A stretch of 64,000 nt of DNA from Nitrospirota bacterium (GTDB taxonomy: Bacteria > Nitrospirota > Nitrospiria > Nitrospirales > Nitrospiraceae). The stretch spans positions 248,001-312,000 of the forward strand of contig SCVN01000015.1 in NCBI GenBank assembly GCA_004296885.1, read 5' to 3'. Below, one piece after another: positions 34,908 to 44,217 of the stretch. The notes beneath the pieces are model-generated. The model ran no database searches. It was not told the origin of the DNA and saw nothing but the letters and a program-made list of their open reading frames with translations. A program made the translations under genes and the position numbers. Numbering within the stretch: the first letter of the stretch is position 1; every line of letters starts with the position of its first letter.

Positions 34908-35825
34908 CTAAACGTGTGGACTCCGGAAGATGCTGCGCAACCACCGTGTATACGGCCGCAAGCGCCACGGCACCTTACGCATCGCCTGGCGGTACAAGCT
35001 CCGCGCCGCGGAAGGGTGCCCGGCCCGCTCCGCCTCGCCGCCGCGCGCCACGTAATAGTTGGCCCATTCGCGGTCCAACGCCGCCCGTTGCGGCCCCGTC
35101 TGCGGCCCCATCCGTTCCACGCCTTGCAGAAACCGTTCGCGGCTGGCGAGGATTTTCTCCTTGTGCTGCGCCTCGTCGAACGCCATGTCCCGATAGCCGT
35201 GCCCGCGCTGCAGCTTGCGGACCAGGACCCGGTCCACGCACGCGAACGGCGTCGCAGCGTACAGCCGGATCGCCAGGTCCGAATCCTCGGACCCATAGAG
35301 GTCCGGGTTCAACGTCCCCACTTTCTCCAACACTGTCCTTCTGATCAACAGGGTGGACGGCAACGCCACGTGCCCTCCGCAAAAGGCTTGCACGAGCGGT
35401 TCTCCGCTGTGTCGAGCCCGTACCGTTTCCAACACCGTCCCCCGCTCGTCCACCGATTCGAAATCCGTATGCACCACTCCCACATCGGGATGATCGCGGA
35501 TCAGGGCCAGCTGGGCCGAGAGCTTGTCGGGAAGCCAGACATCGTCACAGTCCAGCAACGCCACAAATTCCCCGCGAGCCTCGGCAAGCCCCCGGTTTCT
35601 GGATCGCGCCGGCCCTCCATGGTCTTGCTGAAACCACGTGATCCCCGCCGTTTGTTGCAGGTCGGCCAACACGGCCTGGGTCCCGTCCGTAGACCCATCG
35701 TCGACCACCAGGATCTCCACCCCCTGCACGGTTTGAGCCCGCACGCTGGCGACGGCCTTCGCCACAAACGGCGCGCCGTTGAAGACGGGGATCACCACGC
35801 TGACCAGGGGCTCAGACACGTTCAC
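34908..35825 (-). CDS. Glycosyltransferase family 2
   Basis: About 305 residues from GTG 35825 (VNVSEPLVSVVIPVFN), overlapping the GT9 gene end by 14 bases; a second GTG two codons later is possible. GT-A motifs: LVVDDGSTDGTQAVL, ALLDCDDVWLP (His/Asp-x-Asp type) and YGSEDSDLAIRL. The C-terminal helical part (REWANYYVARGGEAERAG...SLYRQAM) belongs to the domain shared by the local GT2 paralogs. It closes a GT4-GT9-GT2 run on the minus strand. Confidence 0.87.
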   Translation of the reverse strand: MNVSEPLVSVVIPVFNGAPFVAKAVASVRAQTVQGVEILVVDDGSTDGTQAVLADLQQTAGITWFQQDHGGPARSRNRGLAEARGEFVALLDCDDVWLPDKLSAQLALIRDHPDVGVVHTDFESVDERGTVLETVRARHSGEPLVQAFCGGHVALPSTLLIRRTVLEKVGTLNPDLYGSEDSDLAIRLYAATPFACVDRVLVRKLQRGHGYRDMAFDEAQHKEKILASRERFLQGVERMGPQTGPQRAALDREWANYYVARGGEAERAGHPSAARSLYRQAMRKVPWRLRPYTRWLRSIFRSPHV

Positions 35826-36846
35826 CCATCCGCTCCCGCGATTCCAGCAACGTTCCGGCGGCGGCACAGACCTCATCCACCGAAATCCGCTTCATGCAAC
35901 TCTCTTCGCCCCGCTCACAGGTGGGGTGGAAACAAGGCCGGCAGTCGAGCCCTTTATACAGAACCCGGACCTCTGGGCCCCGCGGCCCCCATTCGTCCGG
36001 ATTCGACGGGCCGAAGAGCGCGACGACCGGGACACCCAACGCTGCGGCCATGTGCATAGGGCCATTATCGTTGCCGACAAACAACCGACAGCGTTTCAGG
36101 ACCGACGCATAGGTGAGCAACGGGGTCCGCCCGGCCAGCACCGTCGGCGTCGACCGGGCCAGGCGGCGCACCTCTTCGGCCAACGGCCGCTCCGATTCGC
36201 TCCCCCCGATGACGACCCGACAGCCGAACGATTCGCTCAGCCGCTCCGCCAAGGCCGCAAACCGCTCCGCCGGCCAGGCCTTGAACCAGTACCGGGCCCC
36301 CGGCTGAAACATGACGAGTGGGCCCCCGGCACCAGCCAAGCCTGCCTCTTCAAGCAGGCGGGCGGCCCGCTCGTCGTCTTCGAGGGACGTATACAGCCTC
36401 GGCTGGCTTGCCTTTGGTTCGATCCCCAGCGGCAACAGCGCCCGCAGATCATGATCCACACGATGGACCGTTCCAGGAAGAGCCGGCGCAATCGTCGTAA
36501 AGAGGAGCCCCCGCCAACGGTGCTCTTCATTGAACCCGATCCGCAGCGGCGCGCCGCTCAGACCGGCCAGGGTGGCGGCGCGGTCCCCGTCGGTCAGGTC
36601 GATCACCGTGTCGAAGCGGCGGCGGCGCACCGCTCGGAGAAAACGCAGTTGCGCTGCCAATCCCCTCTTCTCAACCACCATCACCTCCTGCACATCGGGA
36701 TTCCATTTGAGGATCTCCTCGGTTCCCCGATTGACCGCCATGGTCAACCGCGCCTCCGGAAACCGCTCACGGAGGGCCCGGAGCACCGGCGTGGCCAGGA
36801 GCACGTCCCCAATATACCGGAGCTTGATGACCAACAGATTGCGCAT
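35812..36846 (-). CDS. Glycosyltransferase family 9 (heptosyltransferase-like)
   Basis: A 344-residue GT-B enzyme from ATG 36846 (MRNLLVIKLRYIGDVLLATP), the classic ADP-heptose:LPS heptosyltransferase start. The donor half has FQPGARYWFKAWPAERFAAL, VIGGSESERPLAEEV and LFVGNDNGPMHMAAALGVPV. Cysteines cluster near the end (CRPCFHPTCERGEESC), as in other GT9 proteins here. Likely adds heptose or a related sugar to the LPS core; which position is unknown. Located directly downstream of a GT4 gene. Confidence 0.9.
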   Translation of the reverse strand: MRNLLVIKLRYIGDVLLATPVLRALRERFPEARLTMAVNRGTEEILKWNPDVQEVMVVEKRGLAAQLRFLRAVRRRRFDTVIDLTDGDRAATLAGLSGAPLRIGFNEEHRWRGLLFTTIAPALPGTVHRVDHDLRALLPLGIEPKASQPRLYTSLEDDERAARLLEEAGLAGAGGPLVMFQPGARYWFKAWPAERFAALAERLSESFGCRVVIGGSESERPLAEEVRRLARSTPTVLAGRTPLLTYASVLKRCRLFVGNDNGPMHMAAALGVPVVALFGPSNPDEWGPRGPEVRVLYKGLDCRPCFHPTCERGEESCMKRISVDEVCAAAGTLLESRERMGERV

Positions 36847-36857
36847 GCGCTTCCGCT

Positions 36858-37991
36858 CTAGACCACCGCGCACAGTTCACGATACAGGTTCATCGTCAAC
36901 CGTGCCGACCGGTCCCAGGTAAAGCCCTTGACTCGCTCGAACCCCTTGGCACGAAGCGTCGCTTGGAGCGCCGCATCTTCAACCATGCGCTGAAGCGCAT
37001 CGCCCAAGGCCTCCACATTCTCCGGATCGACCAGCAACGCCGCGTCCCCCGCGACTTCCGGCAACGACGTGCTGTTGGAGGTGATCACCGGGGCTCCACA
37101 GGCCATGGCTTCCAGCACCGGCATGCCGAACCCTTCATAGATCGACGGAAACACAAAGACCGTGGCCTGCGAGTAAAGCAGCCGCAGATCGGCCAAGGAC
37201 AGCCGGCCCGGACAGACCACATGCGATTCGAGGCCCAACCCGCGCGCCGTCTCCATCATATCGCCGAACCGATGCTGAACGTCACCCACCAGCACAAGGC
37301 AATAGTCCGAGAGCCGATCCGCTCGCTGCGCGCAGGCCCGGAGGAGCGCGCGATGATTTTTGCGCGGGTCCGCTCCGCCGACGAACAAGATAAACCGATC
37401 AGTGGGAAGTCCGAAACGACGGCGAACCTGCGCCGGCCCATCCGGATCCTGCAGAGGACAAAAATCATCGGAGACCGCATTGGGAATCACCGCAATCCGA
37501 TTCCGTGGCAGCCCATAGAGCGACTCGATATCCCGCGCCGAAGCTTCGGACACCGTGATCACGCGCCGGGCCCGCCAGGCCGTCCGCTTCGTGCGATAGA
37601 AGGAAGCCCGCTGGCCCAACAGTTTCGTACTGTACTGGGGGTACCGATCGAGCCACAAGTCATGCACCGTGACCACCCCGCCGAAACGTCCGCTGGTGCG
37701 CATCTTGAAATTGGTCCCATGGTAGAGATCCAGCCCATCCATTCGTCCGCGCCAACGCATACCGAATTTGCCCGCCTCCACCCAGCGCAAGCGTCCTGCC
37801 GCCTCGGCCGCTTTGAAGGGTTCCAGATCGGCCGCATAGGTGTTCAACGCCCCCGGACGGACATAGGCGACGAATTCAACCCGACCGTCATTGTCCTTGA
37901 GGTCCAGAAGCGCCTTGAGCAGATGGTAGGTATGCCACCCCACACCGCCTCGGTCTCCGAGTATCGGAGTGGCATCGATTCCGATCCTCAC
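36858..37991 (-). CDS. Glycosyltransferase family 4
   Basis: A 377-residue retaining GT-B transferase starting at GTG 37991 ([20 protein letters not shown]). Donor-site motifs: [34 protein letters not shown] (E-x7-E) and [19 protein letters not shown]. The start overlaps the upstream gene's stop by 4 bases (GTGA). Close in layout to the GT4 gene at 18732-19844; both resemble mannosyltransferases, but the donor is not predictable. Confidence 0.89.
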   Translation of the reverse strand: MRIGIDATPILGDRGGVGWHTYHLLKALLDLKDNDGRVEFVAYVRPGALNTYAADLEPFKAAEAAGRLRWVEAGKFGMRWRGRMDGLDLYHGTNFKMRTSGRFGGVVTVHDLWLDRYPQYSTKLLGQRASFYRTKRTAWRARRVITVSEASARDIESLYGLPRNRIAVIPNAVSDDFCPLQDPDGPAQVRRRFGLPTDRFILFVGGADPRKNHRALLRACAQRADRLSDYCLVLVGDVQHRFGDMMETARGLGLESHVVCPGRLSLADLRLLYSQATVFVFPSIYEGFGMPVLEAMACGAPVITSNSTSLPEVAGDAALLVDPENVEALGDALQRMVEDAALQATLRAKGFERVKGFTWDRSARLTMNLYRELCAVV

Positions 37992-38767
37992 CCGCCCCCC
38001 GTCGTGTTACGCTTCGCCTCGGCCCAACGCATTTCGACCGCCTTGGCATATTTGACGAACGTATGCATCCCCGCAAAGATGGCCACGATGATCCCGTGCA
38101 CTCCGTCTTGATAGCCGCCTCGCAGCACGTACGTCTTCAGAATGGTGCCCAGGTGGTTGCCGGCCAGGTCCAGCCAGCCGATCCGGCTCCGGCTCTTGAG
38201 TTTTTCCTGGGCTCCGAGGGTCGTATACCGCGCCATCTTGCGGACGTGTTCGCGGATTCCCGGCATGCTGTAGTGGTCGAGCGGCTGAGTCAACCGCTCG
38301 ATGCGCCCCGTCAAATGCAGCCGTTCGTGGAGCAAGACGTCGTCGTACCGGCCGGCGGACCGGCGGAACAGCCGCAACTGGTAGTCCGGATAGATCCCGC
38401 CGCCCCGGATCCAACGCCCGTAAAAGAAATTGCGCCGCGGAACCTCGAACCCCGCGATGTCAGCCGAAGGCCCAGCAGCCAACCGCCGTCGGATTTCTTC
38501 GCGCAACGTGTCCGTCACCCGTTCGTCTGCGTCCACCACCAGCAGCCAATCGGCCTTCGCCTGCTCGAACCCGAAATTCTTCTGCGGCCCATAACCAGGC
38601 CAGGGCCGCACGAATACGTGAGCGGTATAGCGGCTGGCGATGGCCACGGTCTGGTCCCGGCTCTCCGCATCCACCACGATAAGCTCGTCCGCCCAGCGCA
38701 ACGATTCGAGGCAGGCGCCGATGTTCCGCTCCTCATCCTTGGTAATCACCACAGCCGCAAGGCTCAT
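37988..38767 (-). CDS. Glycosyltransferase family 2 (WaaE/KdtX-like)
   Basis: A 259-residue GT2 enzyme of the type that adds a glucose to inner-core heptose (WaaE/KdtX). Motifs: LAAVVITKDEERNIGACLES, LIVVDAESRDQT and VVDADERVT; FYGRWIRGGGIYPDYQLRLF is the family signature. The C-terminal hydrophobic stretch (GIIVAIFAGMHTFVKYAK) suggests membrane association. It shares the plan with the gene at 39618-40394 but with a different acceptor region. Confidence 0.9.
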   Translation of the reverse strand: MSLAAVVITKDEERNIGACLESLRWADELIVVDAESRDQTVAIASRYTAHVFVRPWPGYGPQKNFGFEQAKADWLLVVDADERVTDTLREEIRRRLAAGPSADIAGFEVPRRNFFYGRWIRGGGIYPDYQLRLFRRSAGRYDDVLLHERLHLTGRIERLTQPLDHYSMPGIREHVRKMARYTTLGAQEKLKSRSRIGWLDLAGNHLGTILKTYVLRGGYQDGVHGIIVAIFAGMHTFVKYAKAVEMRWAEAKRNTTGGG

Positions 38768-38775
38768 ACTCGGCT

Positions 38776-39621
38776 CTATCCCCTGAAGCCCCGTTTGACG
38801 ATGGCACGGTAGAAGGCCGGCTCCAGCCAGCGGTTTCGCCCCGGCTTGAGCACCGGGTACCGGCTCACCCGTGCCTGCATCACGGCCGGATGAGACCCGG
38901 TAAAGTTCTTCATGATGTCGTATTCTTCGAACTCGTAGGCCTCGCGGGCCAGCATCTTGGCCTGCTCGGCGCCGGGGTTGTCGCCATGGTGCCGGGCCAC
39001 CTGGTAGCGGAACTTATCCAGCAAGACACGCGGCTGCTTGACCCAGCCGTAATGGTAGATCGTCGCGCCGGAAGGCCGGATGCGGTCCTTGTGCACGCTT
39101 TGCATCCAGCCCTGATCCGCCTTGAGCCAGAATCCAACCGCATCCCCGCAGGACTCCACCTGGCCGTCGTTTCGGATGATCCGCACCGCACGGTGGTAGA
39201 ACCAGGGATTTAAGGACCGATAGTCGCCGTAAAAGTGATGATAGCGGAAGGTGAAGCCCAGGACCGCCGGATTCCCAAGATGCTCCCGAAGCGACCGACT
39301 GATGATCTCGTGGTCGGCCTCGTGCAGCACCTCGTCGGCCTGGAGGTACAGGGCCCAGTCGCCGGTGCAGCGGGCCAGCGCCTTGTTGGTCTCGTACGAA
39401 AATAACAAGCCGTCCTGTTTCATCGAATCGTCCCAGATGGAATCGAGGATCCGCACCTTGTCGGAGCCGATCGACCGGATCAACTCGCGCGTGCCGTCCT
39501 CCGACTGCCCGACGTTCACGATGAACTCGTCCACGATCGGCAGGGCGGACCGGATCACCTCGACGATCGGGTAGTCGAACGAGACCGCATTCCGGCAGAT
39601 CGTGAAGGCGCTGACTTTCAT
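38776..39621 (-). CDS. Glycosyltransferase family 2-like protein
   Basis: A 281-residue GT-A-like protein (KVSAFTICRNAVSFDYPIVE, VNVGQSEDGTRELI, ALYLQADEVLHEAD). The nucleotide site is VGQSEDGT rather than VDDGSTD, and the DXD position reads QADE, as in a subgroup of GT2 proteins with FRYHHFYGDY. Overlaps the upstream WaaE-like gene by 4 bases (ATGA) and precedes another WaaE-like gene, so it acts in the same core-assembly operon. Donor unknown; it could also be catalytically divergent. Confidence 0.82.
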   Translation of the reverse strand: MKVSAFTICRNAVSFDYPIVEVIRSALPIVDEFIVNVGQSEDGTRELIRSIGSDKVRILDSIWDDSMKQDGLLFSYETNKALARCTGDWALYLQADEVLHEADHEIISRSLREHLGNPAVLGFTFRYHHFYGDYRSLNPWFYHRAVRIIRNDGQVESCGDAVGFWLKADQGWMQSVHKDRIRPSGATIYHYGWVKQPRVLLDKFRYQVARHHGDNPGAEQAKMLAREAYEFEEYDIMKNFTGSHPAVMQARVSRYPVLKPGRNRWLEPAFYRAIVKRGFRG

Positions 39622-40394
39622 CGCAGCCCCTCCCCGACGGCCGCCGGCCCCCGCTGCAACTCCCAGAGTTTCGCATACTTGATAAAGGTGTAATAGGCAT
39701 AGAGTCCCGACAGGATCAGGCCCGGCCTTCCGTCCAGAAAGCCCAATCGGCCGAGATACATTTTCAAGAACGTAAAGACCGGATGGCTGACCAGTTGGTG
39801 CGTGCGGAACCGCCGCCCCTGTTCGACCATGCGCCGGGCCATCAAATCGGAATAGCGGTCCATCTTGGCCAGGTATTGATCGATGTCCTGGAAGGGGTAC
39901 TGCAGCACATGCTCCTTCAGATGCCCGACCGTGCCGTGTAACTCGAACGTCTCATGCACCAGTTGATCGCAATATTTCATCCGGTCCTTGCGAAACAGCT
40001 GCGGCTGACGGTAGTCCGGATACCAACCGCAATGGCGAATCCAGCGGCCGAGAAAATAATTCTTGCGCGGTACAAAGTAGGCGTCGGCCTCGGGCCCCCG
40101 GTCCAGGAGCCGCCTGATCTCGTCCCGAATCTCCGGCGTGGCCACCTCATCGGTGTCCAGACTGAACACCCACTCGTGCGACGCATGGGCCACGGCCTCG
40201 TTCCGAAGCCGGCCGAATCCGTGGAACTCGTGCTGGTAGACCTTATCCGTGAACTCCCGGCTGATCTTCTCGGTGGCATCGGTGCTGTGGGAGTCCACCA
40301 CGATCAGCTCATCCGCCCAGCGGACCGATTCCAGGCAGGCCCGGATCGTGGTCTCGTTGTTGTAGGCGATCACATAGGCAGACACCTTAGACAT
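39618..40394 (-). CDS. Glycosyltransferase family 2 (WaaE/KdtX-like), second copy
   Basis: A 258-residue paralog of the gene at 37988-38767: KVSAYVIAYNNETTIRACLE, LIVVDSHSTDAT, SLDTDEVATPEI, FLGRWIRHCGWYPDYRQPQLF, and a hydrophobic C-terminus (LILSGLYAYYTFIKYAKLW). Probably transfers a hexose to the LPS inner core. Its start overlaps the GT9 gene upstream by 8 bases and its stop overlaps the next gene's ATG by 4, so the genes are translated in a chain. Confidence 0.9.
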   Translation of the reverse strand: MSKVSAYVIAYNNETTIRACLESVRWADELIVVDSHSTDATEKISREFTDKVYQHEFHGFGRLRNEAVAHASHEWVFSLDTDEVATPEIRDEIRRLLDRGPEADAYFVPRKNYFLGRWIRHCGWYPDYRQPQLFRKDRMKYCDQLVHETFELHGTVGHLKEHVLQYPFQDIDQYLAKMDRYSDLMARRMVEQGRRFRTHQLVSHPVFTFLKMYLGRLGFLDGRPGLILSGLYAYYTFIKYAKLWELQRGPAAVGEGLR

Positions 40395-41406
40395 GCGCCA
40401 CCGCCATAGCCTCCGGCTTGGTCACGACCTGCCGGATCCGAGCACAGACCTGCTCGACGGAAATGCGGTCCAAGCAGTCCCAGTAGGGACAAGCTTCGTA
40501 GATGCATTTCTCGCAGGTGGGCACATCGGGCCGTAACACCATCCCTTGACCTAAGGGTTGCCAGCGGGTCGGCAGCTGGTTCCGCCGGGGATCAAAGAGG
40601 CTGACGGTCGGCACCCCGAGCCCCGCGGCAATATGCGCCGGCCCGGTCGAGCCGGACACCAGCGACTGGCTCGCCCCGATGATCGCCATCAACTGCCGCA
40701 ACGTTACAGTTCCCATCACATCCAGGATCGAGCCATGGGCCGATCCCCTCCAGCCCGTCTCCTCCCGAAAGCGGTCCCGTTCGGTCTGGCTGCCGCTCAG
40801 CACCACCCCATAGCCCTCCTTGACCAAACGTTGCGTCAGATCGAGGTAATGCTGGAGTTTCCATTGGCGGGAGGAAAATCCACCCGGGTGCACCACAATG
40901 CAAGGCGACGGGATCGCCTTCAGCTTCGCGGCCGCCTCCTGCCGCTCATCGTCTGTCAAGAACAGTTGCGGGCGGATCAGCTCTCCCGGCTCAAGCCCCA
41001 AGCCCCGCAAGAGCCCCAGATTGTACGTCGCTTCGTGCCGGGAAAAATCGCTCCGATGTTCGTAGACCCGCCGATTGGCCAGCAGGCTGTACCAGCGATA
41101 GCCGGTTGCCACCCGCACCGGAACCCGCGCCACGAAGGCCGCGGCCATCAAGCGGCGGAACGGCTTCAAGAAAATCGCCGCATCGAAACCCCGTCGAAAC
41201 AGCGCCACCAGATCAGCGAACCGCTCCCGCCCGTTCAGAGTTAGGATGGCAGCCAAGTCCGGATGCTGCGCCAGCACCGGCGCCGCATAGACGCTGGAGA
41301 GAAACGAAACCTTCGCATCCGGCAGTAACCGGCGCAACGCCGTGGCGACCGGAAGACAAAGAATCTCATCCCCGATTCCATCAGGCCTGACCAGCAAGAT
41401 GTTCAT
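40387..41406 (-). CDS. Glycosyltransferase family 9 (heptosyltransferase-like)
   Basis: A 339-residue GT9 protein starting MNILLVRPDGIGDEILCLPV. Donor-half motifs: VVHPGGFSSRQWKLQHYLDL, VLSGSQTERDRF and SLVSGSTGPAHIAAGLGVPT. The cysteine-rich tail (CEKCIYEACPYWDCLDRIS) recurs in the other GT9 proteins of the region. Likely an LPS-core heptosyl or hexosyl transferase; sits 20 bases downstream of waaC. Confidence 0.9.
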   Translation of the reverse strand: MNILLVRPDGIGDEILCLPVATALRRLLPDAKVSFLSSVYAAPVLAQHPDLAAILTLNGRERFADLVALFRRGFDAAIFLKPFRRLMAAAFVARVPVRVATGYRWYSLLANRRVYEHRSDFSRHEATYNLGLLRGLGLEPGELIRPQLFLTDDERQEAAAKLKAIPSPCIVVHPGGFSSRQWKLQHYLDLTQRLVKEGYGVVLSGSQTERDRFREETGWRGSAHGSILDVMGTVTLRQLMAIIGASQSLVSGSTGPAHIAAGLGVPTVSLFDPRRNQLPTRWQPLGQGMVLRPDVPTCEKCIYEACPYWDCLDRISVEQVCARIRQVVTKPEAMAVAHV

Positions 41407-41425
41407 CCAGACCGCCTGTTTGTCG

Positions 41426-42463
41426 TCACTGGGCCAACCTGACGGCCAGTTGCGCCCGCGCCGCCTCCAATACCCGGATAGGCGAAATATCCGTCAGACA
41501 TGCGAGCCGGACCTGGTTGCGGCATTGCCGGCTAAAACAGGGGCTGCACGCAACGCCGCTCGTCAGCGCCAGATGAGGCCTGCCGTATGGGCCGGTCCTG
41601 ACGGGGCTCGTCGGGCCGAAGAGAGCCACGACGGGCGTGCCGACCGCTGCCGCCACGTGCATCGGCCCCGAGTCATTCGTGATCAGCAACGATGCCGATT
41701 GTAACAGGGCGGGCAACAGCCCCACCTTGGTCTGCCCGGCGAGATCAGCCGGCGCCGTACGCATCAGATGCTTGACCGCCTCGGTGTCCGCTTGCTCATC
41801 CGGTCCCCCGATCAGCACCACGCGCCCCAACCCCTCTTGCTGCAGACGATCCGCCACCTCGGCGAAGGACTCCCTGGGCCAACGCTTGGTGGCCCAGCGG
41901 GCCGAGACATTCATCGCGACCCATGATACGTCGGCCGGCACGCCCTGCCGGTTCAACAGATCCGACACATGGGAGCGATCGTCGCTCAACGGACGGAACC
42001 GGAACTCCGGCTCGCCAGGGGCGACTGCGCCGAGCGCCCGCGCCACAAGTAGGTACCGATCGACCGCATGCATCTCCGTATTGGGGACCGGCACTCTCTG
42101 GGTGTAGAACCAGGAACTTCCTTCCCGCGCATTGGCGAAACCGATGCGCGTCGCGCAGCCGGACAGCCAGGCCATTCCGCCGCTGCGGAAGAGTCCCTGC
42201 AGGTCGACGACCAGATCGAAGCCCTGGGCGCGCAAACGCGGGACCTGCGAGAGCCATCCGGCGAGACCCGGCTCCACGGCCCAGACCTCATCCACCCCCT
42301 CCACTCGCTCGACGATGCCCGCCCACTGCCGCTTCACGAGCCAAGTGAAGGAGGCCCGGGGAAAACACCCACGCAAAGCGGCCAGCGTGGGCATCGCCTG
42401 CACCACGTCGCCGAGCGAACTCGGCTTGATGAACAGGATCCGCCGATAGTCGCGTCCTGCCAT
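41426..42463 (-). CDS. waaC: Lipopolysaccharide heptosyltransferase I-like
   Basis: A 345-residue GT9 enzyme. The start RRILFIKPSSLGDVVQAMPT is the heptosyltransferase I form ('IKPSSLGDVVHALP'), which adds the first L,D-heptose to KDO2-lipid A. Other marks: SARWATKRWPRESFAEVAD, LIGGPDEQADTEAV and LITNDSGPMHVAAAVGTPVV. The ATG shares one base with the stop of the waaF-gmhB fusion (TAATG). The symbol is a family-level assignment; the acceptor position is inferred. Confidence 0.86.
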   Translation of the reverse strand: MAGRDYRRILFIKPSSLGDVVQAMPTLAALRGCFPRASFTWLVKRQWAGIVERVEGVDEVWAVEPGLAGWLSQVPRLRAQGFDLVVDLQGLFRSGGMAWLSGCATRIGFANAREGSSWFYTQRVPVPNTEMHAVDRYLLVARALGAVAPGEPEFRFRPLSDDRSHVSDLLNRQGVPADVSWVAMNVSARWATKRWPRESFAEVADRLQQEGLGRVVLIGGPDEQADTEAVKHLMRTAPADLAGQTKVGLLPALLQSASLLITNDSGPMHVAAAVGTPVVALFGPTSPVRTGPYGRPHLALTSGVACSPCFSRQCRNQVRLACLTDISPIRVLEAARAQLAVRLAQ

Positions 42464-44217
42464 TACGGCTCCAACCCTTGTCCGAACCCGGCCCCCTCCC
42501 GGGAAGACACGAGGGGTATCCCTGCCGTCGACCGGCTGGCCGCATCCGTGAGAATCCAGGCCGCCGCATCGGCCAGCCCCGCCGCGACATGATCCGGCTT
42601 GCGGCCTTCCCGTTCCAAGACCGCCAACGCCTCCAAGCTTGCGGGACCTGTGGTCACCAAGACCCTGCGGGCCCCGATGCGGCTCCCCAACTCGATGTCC
42701 CTGCTCTGGTCACCCACAACATAGCTGGTCGAGAGGTCCACCCCCAGGTCCGCCGCCGCCCGCTCCGCCATCGCCGTCCCGGGCTTGCGGCAGAGACACC
42801 CGTCGTCCGGATGATGCGGGCAGAAGTAGATGGCGTCCAGAGTGCCCCCGCCCGCTTCCAGCAGGGCCAGCAACCTGGCATGGATGGTTTTGAGCATCTC
42901 GACCGTGAAGAGGCCCCGCGCGACCCCCGACTGGTTGGTCACCAACACGAGCGTGGCGCCGGCCTGTTTCAGGCGCGCGACCGCCTCGACGACGCCGGGC
43001 AGCAGGTGCAGCTCTTCCGGTGTCTTGATGTAGCTCGTATCCCGGTTCACGGTCCCGTCCCGATCCAGAAAGACGGTGACGCCCTTCAGCGGAGTTGAAA
43101 AGCTTGAAAGTCCGAAAGTCGAAAGTTTTGAAACAGCCTCCGGCTGACTTTCCGACTTTACAGACTTTCCAACTTGCAGTTGTTTCACAGCCGCCGCATG
43201 CACCTCGTCTACCGTGACCCTGGTCATGCATCGATGGTCGATCGGGCACTCGCGCAACAGACAGGGCGCGCAGTCCACCGGCTGCCGCACGATGGCATAT
43301 CGCTCGCCGACCGGGGACGTGGTCCGGTGATCGGTCGGCCCGAACACGGCCACCACAGGGACCCCGAAGGCCGCCGCAATATGCATCGGTCCCGTATCGT
43401 TGGTGAGAAAGAGGTCGCAGCGCTTCGTGACCGCCATGAGTTCCCGGACGGTCGTCTGTCCGGAGAGCACGACCACCGGCAGACGCAGCCGCTCCGCGAT
43501 GCTGCGCGCCAAGGCTTCTTCCCCCTTGGCGCCGACGATCACGACATGCGCCTGCCGACCGAGCCGGTGCTGATCGTCGGCGACCCGCTGGACCGTCTCC
43601 GCAAACCGATCCGGCAGCCAGCGCTTCGCCCCGCCATAGGTCGAGCCGGGATTGAGACCAATCACCAAGTCCCCTGCGCCCACCCCCCGTTCCGCCAGTG
43701 TGGCGGCCATCTCCCGCTCTTCCTGCTCCGACAGAAACAACCTGGGAGAGGCAACCGATCCGTCGGCGCCCAGCGGCCGGAGCAGATCCAGGTAATACTG
43801 GACCTGGTGCTTACGTACGGTATGGGGGCCACGCTCGACGGGATCGGTGAGGAGCCAGCCCCGTCCGTCCGTGGCATAGCCATAGCGGCGGGCAATCCCC
43901 GCCAGAAAAGAAATCAGCGCCGCTTCAAATGCGTTCTGAAACAGGATCGCCAGGTCGAACCGGCGGCGGCGCAACTCCTCGGCCAAGGCCCATTTGCCGG
44001 CCAAGCCCACATGCTTCCGGCGATCTTCGTAGACCAGCGTGTGGTCGACCGCCGGATGGTGCGCCAACAACTCCGCAATGGTCGGCTTGACCAGCAGCGT
44101 CACCTCCGCTTCCGGAAAGAGTCCGCGGACCGCGCTCAACGCCGGTTCGCACATGACCGCGTCCCCGATCCAGTTCGGCCCCCGCACCAGCAGACGCCTG
44201 ACCGACTCCTTACGCAA
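42463..44217 (-). CDS. waaF-gmhB: Fusion: heptosyltransferase II (WaaF) + heptose-bisphosphate phosphatase (GmhB)
   Basis: A 584-residue two-domain protein. Residues 1-348 are WaaF (RRLLVRGPNWIGDAVMCEPA, LNPGSTYGGAKRWLP, DLFLTNDTGPMHIAAAFGVP), which adds the second heptose. Residues 380-555 are GmhB, removing the 7-phosphate from heptose-1,7-bisphosphate: FLDRDGTVNRD (Asp385, Asp387), VTNQSGVARG and the zinc site CPHHPDDGCLC (Cys466, His468, Cys474, Cys476). The linker 349-379 is encoded by an AAAGTC/GACTTT hairpin repeat read in frame. Start is TTG 44217, preceded by GGAGGGAGGGAGC inside lpxK; no start codon with a binding site opens the GmhB part. The fusion couples precursor supply and transfer. 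Confidence 0.9.
   Translation of the reverse strand: MRKESVRRLLVRGPNWIGDAVMCEPALSAVRGLFPEAEVTLLVKPTIAELLAHHPAVDHTLVYEDRRKHVGLAGKWALAEELRRRRFDLAILFQNAFEAALISFLAGIARRYGYATDGRGWLLTDPVERGPHTVRKHQVQYYLDLLRPLGADGSVASPRLFLSEQEEREMAATLAERGVGAGDLVIGLNPGSTYGGAKRWLPDRFAETVQRVADDQHRLGRQAHVVIVGAKGEEALARSIAERLRLPVVVLSGQTTVRELMAVTKRCDLFLTNDTGPMHIAAAFGVPVVAVFGPTDHRTTSPVGERYAIVRQPVDCAPCLLRECPIDHRCMTRVTVDEVHAAAVKQLQVGKSVKSESQPEAVSKLSTFGLSSFSTPLKGVTVFLDRDGTVNRDTSYIKTPEELHLLPGVVEAVARLKQAGATLVLVTNQSGVARGLFTVEMLKTIHARLLALLEAGGGTLDAIYFCPHHPDDGCLCRKPGTAMAERAAADLGVDLSTSYVVGDQSRDIELGSRIGARRVLVTTGPASLEALAVLEREGRKPDHVAAGLADAAAWILTDAASRSTAGIPLVSSREGAGFGQGLEP
43093..43174. repeat. AAAGTC/GACTTT hairpin lying in frame within waaF-gmhB
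   Basis: Left arm 43093-43120 and right arm 43146-43174 are inverse complements at most positions and end in the same AGTTG/CAACT words as the arm at 3425-3451. The intervening 25 bases form the loop. The whole is translated as the serine/lysine-rich linker of the fusion. Confidence 0.8.
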
